A stretch of DNA of 64,000 nucleotides from Streptomyces nigrescens (lineage in GTDB: Bacteria > Actinomycetota > Actinomycetes > Streptomycetales > Streptomycetaceae). A program made the position numbers and the translations under genes. Where the stretch lies: assembly GCA_024349765.1 (NCBI GenBank), contig AP026073.1:6200001-6264000 (forward strand). The letters are read 5' to 3'. This document shows, piece after piece, positions 58,910-64,000 of this stretch. Under the pieces are notes generated by a model, which made no database searches, was not told the DNA's origin, and saw only the letters and a program-made list of their open reading frames with translations. Positions within the stretch are counted from its first letter, which is position 1. Every line of letters starts with the position of its first letter.

Positions 58910-60337
58910 ATGCGCCGTTCCAAAATCGTCTGCACCCTGGGCCCCGCCGTCGACTCCTTCGAGCAGCTGAAGACGCTGATCGAGGCCGGTATGAATGTGG
59001 CCCGTTTCAACATGAGCCACGGGACCCACTCGGAGCACGAGGAGCGGTACCACCGACTCCGCAAGGCCCAGGAGGAGACCGGCCGCGCCATCGGCGTGCT
59101 GGCCGACCTCCAGGGCCCCAAGATCCGCCTGGAGACCTTCGCCGACGGCCCGGTGGAGCTGGTGCGCGGCGACGAGTTCGTCATCACCACCGAGGACGTG
59201 CCCGGCGACAAGACCATCTGCGGCACCACCTACAAGGGCCTGCCCGGTGACGTCTCCAAGGGCGACCCGGTCCTGATCAACGACGGCAACGTCGCCCTCC
59301 AGGTCATCGAGGTCGACGGCCCGCAGGTGCGCACCATCGTCATCGAGGGCGGGGTCATCTCCGACCACAAGGGCATCAACCTGCCCGGCGCCGCGGTGAA
59401 CGTCCCCGCGCTGTCCGAGAAGGACATCGAGGACCTGAAGTTCGCCCTGCGGATGGGCTGCGACATGGTCGCGCTGTCCTTCGTCCGGGACGCCAAGGAC
59501 GTCCAGGACGTGCACCGCGTCATGGACGAGGTGGGCCGCCGGGTGCCGGTCATCGCCAAGGTGGAGAAGCCGCAGGCGGTGGCCAACATGGAGGAGGTCG
59601 TGATGGCCTTCGACGCCGTCATGGTCGCCCGTGGTGACCTGGCGGTGGAGTACCCGCTGGAGAAGGTCCCGATGGTGCAGAAGCGCCTGGTGGAGCTGTG
59701 CCGGCGGAACGCCAAGCCGGTGATCGTCGCGACCCAGATGATGGAGTCGATGATCACCAACTCCCGACCGACCCGCGCCGAGGCGTCCGACGTCGCCAAC
59801 GCCATCCTCGACGGCGCCGACGCGGTCATGCTCTCCGCGGAGTCCTCGGTCGGCCAGTACCCGATCGAGACCGTCAAGACGATGTCGAAGATCGTCGAGG
59901 CGGCCGAGGAGGAGCTGCTCTCCAAGGGCCTGCAGCCGCTGGTGCCCGGCAAGAAGCCGCGCACGCAGGGCGGTTCGGTGGCCCGGGCGGCCGCCGAGAT
60001 GGCCGACTTCCTCAACGGCAAGGCGCTGGTGGCCTTCACCAAGTCCGGTGACACCGCCCGCCGGCTGTCCCGCTACCGCGCGGTCCAGCCCATCCTGGCC
60101 TTCACCACCGACGTCTCCACCCGCAACCAGCTCACGCTGAGCTGGGGCGTGGACAGCTTCGTGGTGGAGCACGTCGACAACACCGACGCCATGGTCGACC
60201 TGGTGGACGCCGAGCTGCTCAAGCTCCAGCGCTACAGCGAGGGCGACACCATGATCATCACCGCGGGTTCGCCCCCCGGCGTCCCCGGCACCACCAACAT
60301 GGTCCGGGTGCACCACCTCGGCGGCGGGCGCGGCTGA
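58910..60337 (+). CDS. pyk: Pyruvate kinase
   Basis: A 475-residue glycolytic enzyme converting phosphoenolpyruvate and ADP to pyruvate and ATP. Seen: MRRSKIVCTLGPA, FNMSHGTHSEHEE, the catalytic Lys region VPVIAKVEKPQAVANMEEV, MVARGDLAVEYPLEKVP, KPVIVATQMMESMI and the C-terminal regulatory domain with TKSGDTARRLSRYR. ATG 58910 has AGGA at 58898-58901 but also a -10 seven bases away, so the transcript may be leaderless or use a short leader. It ends before a very large palindromic terminator. Confidence 0.96.
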   Translation: MRRSKIVCTLGPAVDSFEQLKTLIEAGMNVARFNMSHGTHSEHEERYHRLRKAQEETGRAIGVLADLQGPKIRLETFADGPVELVRGDEFVITTEDVPGDKTICGTTYKGLPGDVSKGDPVLINDGNVALQVIEVDGPQVRTIVIEGGVISDHKGINLPGAAVNVPALSEKDIEDLKFALRMGCDMVALSFVRDAKDVQDVHRVMDEVGRRVPVIAKVEKPQAVANMEEVVMAFDAVMVARGDLAVEYPLEKVPMVQKRLVELCRRNAKPVIVATQMMESMITNSRPTRAEASDVANAILDGADAVMLSAESSVGQYPIETVKTMSKIVEAAEEELLSKGLQPLVPGKKPRTQGGSVARAAAEMADFLNGKALVAFTKSGDTARRLSRYRAVQPILAFTTDVSTRNQLTLSWGVDSFVVEHVDNTDAMVDLVDAELLKLQRYSEGDTMIITAGSPPGVPGTTNMVRVHHLGGGRG

Positions 60338-60352
60338 CGCCCCCGTACGACG

Positions 60353-60400
60353 AAACGGCGGTGGGCCGCCCCTCTCGAGAGGGGCGGCCCACCGCCGTTT
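60353..60400. terminator. 48-base perfect palindrome after pyk
   Basis: A completely symmetric 24 + 24 base inverted repeat without spacer (left arm starts AAACGGCGGTGGGCC, centre CTCGAG, right end GCCGTTT) lies between the facing pyk and Ser/Pro-rich protein genes. Ending in A3/T3 on each side, it can terminate in both directions. Confidence 0.85.
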
Positions 60401-60439
60401 CCGCGGCTCCCGGAAAGCTCCGGCCGGGTGGTGCTCCGG

Positions 60440-61771
60440 TCAGTCCTCGATGGACACGTTCATGCCCGGGACGGTGAGGTTGCCGCCGAACTGGCCCGCC
60501 TGGTCGAGCTTCACCTTGGTGAAGTACGCGTACGGGATGTTGAGCGGCGGCGGGTGCTCCGGATCGAAGACGATCGGGATCAGCCCGAAGAGGTTGGCCT
60601 GCAGCCGCTCGGTGTACATGGTCACCTTGCCGCCGCGGATCGTGGACTTGGAGTGCGGGGTCGACCGGACGTGGTAGTGCTTGCCGGACGCCTTGTCGTC
60701 CACGATCTGGTGCAGGTCGCCGATGTCCACGCTGTCCGCGGTGAACTTCAGGGCCTGCTTGGTGTGGCCGTTCTGCGTGGTGACGTTGACGACGCCCTCG
60801 TAGTCGAGACCGCGCAGGGTCAGACCGCTGGACTCCAGGTGCCAGGGGTCGTCGGGCAGCGTGACGGGCGTCTGCTCGTCCTTGCCCTTCTGCTTGTTCT
60901 CGACGACGCAGGGGTACGACTTCTTGCCGTCGGCGTCCTTGCCGTCCAGACCGCCGCCGGGCAGGGCGTTGTCGGCCGTGCCCACCGCGCCGTGCACGGC
61001 GTCGTTGACCGTCTTCGACCCGTTCCCGAGGGCGTCACCGGCCTTCTTGGCGCCGCCCGTGAGGCCGTCGACGGTGTCCTTGACCGGGTTGGTGGCCTTG
61101 TCCGCGGCGGACGCGGTGTCCTTGGCCGCATCGCCGGACGTGGACTCCTTCGACGGCGAGGCCGACGACGAGGGGGACGGAGTCGTGCTCGGCGAGGCGG
61201 ACGCCTTGCCGTCGTCCGACGAGCCGCCGCCGAGGAGACCGCCGAGCGCGTCGCCGATCCCGCCCAGCAGACCCCCGTCGTCCTTCGTCCCCTCGGAGGC
61301 CGACGGCGACGGGGTCGCGGAGCCCGAGGGCTCGTCGGTCTTCGAGGCGGAGCCGGACGGCGTGGCCTCGGGTGTCTTGTCCGCTTGCTTGCCGGCCGAG
61401 GGCGACGGCGAGGCAGAGGGCTCCGCGGAGGGCTTGGTGGACGACGTGCTGTCGCCCTTCGCCTGTCCGCCGTCCTTCTTGTCCTTCGCGCCGGCCTTGG
61501 CCTTCTTGCCGTCCTGTCCGTCCACCTTGTCCGGAGCAGTGACGCACGGACCGTCCTTGAAGGGGCTCTTGGGCGGCGCCGGCTTGGCGATCGCCATCTG
61601 GGGCGTCAGCCCCATGCCCATGAGGACGGCGGACGGCATGGCGGCGATCGCGATCGCCTTGCCCGCGGGCACGTGGAGCCGAGTCAGCAGCGGCTTTTTC
61701 GGCGCCGCGTGCCTCGGCCCGGTTCTCGCCCCGGCGGCTGCGTTCTCCTCATGCAGCTCGTCACCCGGCAC
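60440..61771 (-). CDS. Secreted or membrane-anchored Ser/Pro-rich protein of unknown function
   Basis: A 443-residue protein. The first 35 residues are hydrophilic, then one hydrophobic segment (GKAIAIAAMPSAVLMGMG), then a long Ser/Pro/Lys/Ala-rich low-complexity region (about 65-265) and a folded C-terminal domain (about 275-443) with two cysteines bounding the linker (GPCVTAPD and YPCVVEN) and NVTTQNGHTKQALKFTADSVDIGDLHQ. I recognise no catalytic family; homologues are sometimes mislabelled HypF. GTG 61771, with GGGAGG before it, overlaps the preceding gene by 11 bases; ATG 61792 is an alternative. It is the third gene of the DUF6230-DUF6114 operon. Confidence 0.8.
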   Translation of the reverse strand: MPGDELHEENAAAGARTGPRHAAPKKPLLTRLHVPAGKAIAIAAMPSAVLMGMGLTPQMAIAKPAPPKSPFKDGPCVTAPDKVDGQDGKKAKAGAKDKKDGGQAKGDSTSSTKPSAEPSASPSPSAGKQADKTPEATPSGSASKTDEPSGSATPSPSASEGTKDDGGLLGGIGDALGGLLGGGSSDDGKASASPSTTPSPSSSASPSKESTSGDAAKDTASAADKATNPVKDTVDGLTGGAKKAGDALGNGSKTVNDAVHGAVGTADNALPGGGLDGKDADGKKSYPCVVENKQKGKDEQTPVTLPDDPWHLESSGLTLRGLDYEGVVNVTTQNGHTKQALKFTADSVDIGDLHQIVDDKASGKHYHVRSTPHSKSTIRGGKVTMYTERLQANLFGLIPIVFDPEHPPPLNIPYAYFTKVKLDQAGQFGGNLTVPGMNVSIED

Positions 61772-62312
61772 GGTGCCTCCCGTTCGTTCCATTGATCGGG
61801 CTCGTTCCTGACAGGTCGTCCAGTCCGTTGCCCGACCCACGGGCGGGGTCCGTCGCGACCACCGGCCCGGCGACGTTGCGGACCGGTTCCTCCGCGTCGT
61901 CCCCGCTCTTCTCCGGCCCGCCCGGCGCCCAGGCGACTCCCAGAGCACCGCCGATCAGCCCCAGCAGGAAACCGATCAGGAAGGCGCCGAAGTTCGAGAC
62001 GACCAGCGAGACCAGGGCCAGCAGGATCGCCGCCACACCGGCGAAGACCCGCGAGGCCGGCTGGAACCACATGGTCAGACCGAGCACGACCAGCAGCACG
62101 CCGATGATCAGCGAGCCGGCGCCGGCGGTGGTGGCCATGCGGACGGTCAGGGAACCGATCGTGAGATTCGCGTAAGGGATGTACATGATCGGGAGGCCGG
62201 CCAGCAGAGTCAGCATGCCGCCCCAGAACGGGCGGTGTCCGCGCCACTCCCGGAACGAAATCCGCTTCCGGCCGACGGACTCGATCAGCCGTGGTCGCGT
62301 TTCGGCGCTCAT
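61761..62312 (-). CDS. DUF6114-family membrane protein
   Basis: A 183-residue protein with the DUF6114 hallmark WRGHRPFWGGMLTLLAGLPIMYIP and four hydrophobic segments (about 25-50, 60-85, 90-110, 112-130), then a soluble Gly/Asp-rich tail of about 45 residues. Function unknown. ATG 62312 is chosen for GAGGAGCTG upstream; a TTG 57 bases earlier is unlikely. It sits between the DUF6230 gene (137-base gap with a stem-loop) and the Ser/Pro-rich protein it overlaps, a conserved trio in Streptomyces. Confidence 0.88.
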   Translation of the reverse strand: MSAETRPRLIESVGRKRISFREWRGHRPFWGGMLTLLAGLPIMYIPYANLTIGSLTVRMATTAGAGSLIIGVLLVVLGLTMWFQPASRVFAGVAAILLALVSLVVSNFGAFLIGFLLGLIGGALGVAWAPGGPEKSGDDAEEPVRNVAGPVVATDPARGSGNGLDDLSGTSPINGTNGRHRAG

Positions 62313-62379
62313 GTCGTACAGCTCCTCGGGACTGGCAAATCGGTGGTTCTGAGCTGAGTTGTCTACCAAGCGCTACCCG

Positions 62380-62441
62380 GCGTACGGGCACGGGGAACGG
62401 CGTGGGCCGCCGCACTGGCTCAAGGCCCCGCGCCCGTACGC
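62380..62441 (-). promoter_or_regulatory. Intercistronic stem-loop between DUF6230 and DUF6114 genes
   Basis: Sixteen-base arms, GCGTACGGGCACGGGG (62380-62395) and its inverse at 62426-62441, match at 15 of 16 positions around a 30-base loop. It follows the DUF6230 stop by nine bases. Likely a partial terminator or mRNA-stability element that sets different levels of the two proteins. Confidence 0.6.
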
Positions 62442-62449
62442 TCAGTGCG

Positions 62450-63067
62450 TCAGTAGCACTCGTTCTTGCCCTTGGCGACGCTCATCTTCAGGCCGCTGAG
62501 CTTGAAGGTGCCGGCCGTCGTGGCCCACGCCGTCTGCTTGACGTGGGTGAGCACGGCCGAGTCGGCCTCCTGGGCGAACGAGCCCGGGTCGGTCTTGTCA
62601 CCCTTCTGAATGCCGGGGCCCTTGGACGTCGATCCCGCAGCAACACCGATGTTGATGTTGTTGAAGGTCGCGTCCGCGTCCAGCTGGTCCAGGTCGATGT
62701 AGAGGTTCTTCGCCTCCACCGGCGTGCTGCCACCACCGGCCGACAGCTTCAGCGACACATCGCCGAAGACCGGGACCGGAACGACCACCGACTGGCACAG
62801 GTTCTTGATCTTGGCGTTGGAGAACGCCGAGACCGCCACCGGGACAGCCTTGCCGCCCTTCTGGGCGTCAATGGCTCCGTACTGGACGAAGCCGGTGCCG
62901 TCCAGACGGTCCGTCGTGACCTTGAACTGCTGGCCGGACACGCTGAACGACGCCGCAAGGGCACCCTGCGACAGGGCGACACCGATCGCGGCGGTCGCCG
63001 CCACGCTCGGCACCATGACGACGGCGAACCGCTTCCATCTGGTCCCGCCACGAGCCAGGGACTCCAT
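62450..63067 (-). CDS. DUF6230-family secreted protein
   Basis: A 205-residue protein with a short basic N-terminus and a signal or anchor segment (WKRFAVVMVPSVAATAAIGVALSQGALA), then the DUF6230 domain beginning SFSVSGQQFKVTTDRLDGTGFVQYG and ending AKGKNECY. Two cysteines are visible, in NLCQSVV and NECY, possibly bridged. Function unknown. ATG 63067 follows AAGGAGGAAAG. It heads the three-gene operon, with 630 bases upstream. Confidence 0.88.
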   Translation of the reverse strand: MESLARGGTRWKRFAVVMVPSVAATAAIGVALSQGALAASFSVSGQQFKVTTDRLDGTGFVQYGAIDAQKGGKAVPVAVSAFSNAKIKNLCQSVVVPVPVFGDVSLKLSAGGGSTPVEAKNLYIDLDQLDADATFNNINIGVAAGSTSKGPGIQKGDKTDPGSFAQEADSAVLTHVKQTAWATTAGTFKLSGLKMSVAKGKNECY

Positions 63068-63425
63068 GACTTTCCTCCTTCTCGGACGTACATCTCCGGT
63101 ATCTGCCGCCCGAGTTGGGGCGGCGGTACCTGGGATGGGAGAAGTGCTACGTCCTCGGGAAGGAGAGCGCCTGTTCTCGGAGGCACATCGTGTTTCCGAA
63201 TACCGGCGATCACCCCCGAGCGACAACCACTGGCCACGCTCTCGCGCAACCTCCTGGACAGGCTCTGCCGAAGGGGCAGAGACCCCCCTGTCCACGGCCG
63301 GCGCCACTGCCGCCGACCACTCGGTGGGGACCCAAGTGCCCCGTCGCGCCGACCGGATGCCGGGCTGCGGGAATGGACCGAGCGTGGCCGATCGTGGTCC
63401 ATTCACGGCCCGTGCACAAGGGGCT

Positions 63426-63443
63426 CGTTACTTGCGGGTAACG
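63426..63443. promoter_or_regulatory. Perfect inverted repeat, CGTTAC-N6-GTAACG
   Basis: CGTTAC-TTGCGG-GTAACG, six-base arms with six-base spacer, 359 bases upstream of the DUF6230 start. It has the architecture of a TetR- or GntR-family operator with TTAC/GTAA arms. Function unknown. Confidence 0.45.
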
Positions 63444-63557
63444 GGCTGATAACCACGTGGCGACCGACCGACATCACCCCGACACACACGGTCGCCACTC
63501 ACCGCGAAGAGACATCGCGCAATTGCGGACACAGTGCCGCAAGGGGGTCGCTTTGAC

Positions 63558-63570
63558 TTACTCCAAGTAA
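63558..63570. promoter_or_regulatory. Perfect inverted repeat, TTACT-CCA-AGTAA
   Basis: TTACT and AGTAA around three bases, immediately before the large hairpin and with the same TTAC/GTAA arm ends as the repeat at 63426. The two sites may bind the same regulator. Confidence 0.4.
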
Positions 63571-63612
63571 CAGCGGCCACGTTTACCAAGTTTAGGTAAA
63601 ACGTGGCCGCTG
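63571..63612. terminator. Strong hairpin downstream of the YbbN-like gene
   Basis: A 17-base stem, CAGCGGCCACGTTTACC / GGTAAAACGTGGCCGCTG with one bulged A, and loop AAGTTTA. It lies 85 bases after the YbbN-like stop on the minus strand. A T-rich tail occurs on the plus side, but no plus-strand gene precedes it, so it most likely ends the minus-strand transcript. Confidence 0.6.
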
Positions 63613-63647
63613 CTTCGTTTGTTTGGTCAACGTGCGAAGGGCGTACA

Positions 63648-63704
63648 GGTCAGAAGCGGACGCCTGGTCAGAACCGGACGCCTCGTAGGACAGCGGGTCA
63701 GAAC
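63648..63704 (-). repeat. 18-base tandem repeat over the 3' end of the YbbN-like gene
   Basis: Plus-strand GGTCAGAAnCGGACGCCT occurs in tandem at 63648-63665 and 63666-63683, differing at one base. A third, partial copy, GGTCAGAAC (63696-63704), includes the gene's own stop codon and last residues. The gene's terminal sequence has been duplicated into its 3' untranslated region. Confidence 0.6.
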
Positions 63705-64000
63705 AGCACCCGGGCGAGCGCGGTACGCGCCGCCGTCACCCGCGGGTCCTCCGCACCGATGACCTCGAACAGCTCCAACAGCCGGAGCCGCGCGGCCTCC
63801 CGGTCGTCCCCGGCGGTCCGCCGCACCGTCTCGACCAGCCGGCCGAAGGCGTCCTCGACGTGCCCGCCGACCAGGTCCAGGTCCGCGGCGCGGATCTGCG
63901 CCGGCACGTCGGCCGGGTTGTCCGCGGCCTCCTTGCGCACCGCCTGCGGGTCCAGGTCCTGCACCCGGTGCAGGAGTTCGGCCTGCGCGAGGCCGAGCTT
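63698..64000 (-). CDS. C-terminal part of a YbbN/thioredoxin-TPR co-chaperone
   Basis: 101 residues of the C-terminal end are visible; the frame is open to the window edge (KLGLAQAELLHRVQDLDPQ...). The segment VRKEAADNPADVPAQIRAADLDLVGG, followed by EDAFGRLVETVRRTAGDDRE and LLELFEVIGAEDPRVTAARTALARVLF, is the TPR-like tail typical of actinobacterial YbbN/CnoX-type proteins, which follow an N-terminal thioredoxin domain (outside the window). Such proteins hold unfolded substrates and protect them from oxidation. The assignment rests on the tail alone. Confidence 0.8.
   Translation of the reverse strand, partial: KLGLAQAELLHRVQDLDPQAVRKEAADNPADVPAQIRAADLDLVGGHVEDAFGRLVETVRRTAGDDREAARLRLLELFEVIGAEDPRVTAARTALARVLF

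Larger units (their letters stand above)
63068..63697. other. Long intergenic region between the DUF6230 and YbbN-like genes
   Basis: A stretch of 630 bases with no credible gene. Near the DUF6230 start, two similar copies of GATGTnCnTCCGAGAA (minus strand) stand about 90 bases apart, suggesting a duplicated leader. Further up are two perfect inverted repeats (63426-63443 and 63558-63570), a strong hairpin (63571-63612) and an 18-base tandem repeat (63648-63683). The AT content rises in 63400-63630. Confidence 0.6.

Overview
The window has the marks of a Streptomyces chromosome. GC is very high, GTG and occasional TTG starts are common, many start and stop codons overlap as GTGA or ATGA, leucine TTA codons are nearly absent, and the gene content is typical of the genus (GlgE pathway, CitA/CitB-type sensors, DUF6230/DUF6114 proteins, paired L,D-transpeptidases). 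It reads as chromosomal core or near-core. I see no IS element, prophage, CRISPR array, tRNA or rRNA.

Layout. 0-3.8 kb: a lipid-carrier operon (DedA plus two PAP2 phosphatases) diverges from a BlaI repressor and M56 peptidase pair, with tandem operators between them. 3.8-6.0 kb: an OmpR/EnvZ-class two-component system. 6.3-9.9 kb: a GT4 glycosyltransferase, a GH25 muramidase without signal peptide, nadE, and a small leaderless gene behind a DNA-damage (RecA-NDp/PafBC type) promoter. 10-12.8 kb: CcdA, a DsbA-like thioredoxin, a small secreted protein and an anti-sigma-type ATP-binding protein. 13-16.6 kb: an enoyl-CoA hydratase and two paralogous L,D-transpeptidase lipoproteins. 16.9-19.1 kb: glgX. 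19.3-26.8 kb: two heterodimeric ABC exporters. 27-31.4 kb: two M4 metalloproteases sharing an upstream element. 31.5-33.8 kb: a NarL-type two-component pair whose kinase has an unusual tail. 34-42.4 kb: glgE-treS-mak-glgB. 42.5-49.6 kb: dctA, a CitA/CitB-type two-component system and a sugar-type ABC importer. 49.8-54.2 kb: an HTH protein and a MacB/FtsX-type ABC pair. 54.2-60.3 kb: pfkA, pta, ackA and pyk. 60.4-63.1 kb: an operon of unknown function (DUF6230, DUF6114 and a Ser/Pro-rich secreted protein). The window ends inside a YbbN-like thioredoxin/TPR gene.

How the parts fit. GlgE, TreS, Mak and GlgB form the trehalose-to-alpha-glucan route, and GlgX and the pfkA/pyk/pta/ackA block are its carbohydrate and overflow-carbon neighbours. 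DedA and the PAP2 proteins, beside BlaI/M56 operators, suggest envelope-stress control of undecaprenyl-phosphate recycling. The most unusual signals are in the ABC exporter block. The first pair has a perfect RecA-NDp promoter match placed for leaderless transcription, and each gene carries one TTA (bldA-dependent) codon, the only in-frame TTA codons I found in the window. In the second pair, one subunit has lost Walker A and the H-loop while its partner has lost the LSGGQ signature, which leaves exactly one composite ATP site.
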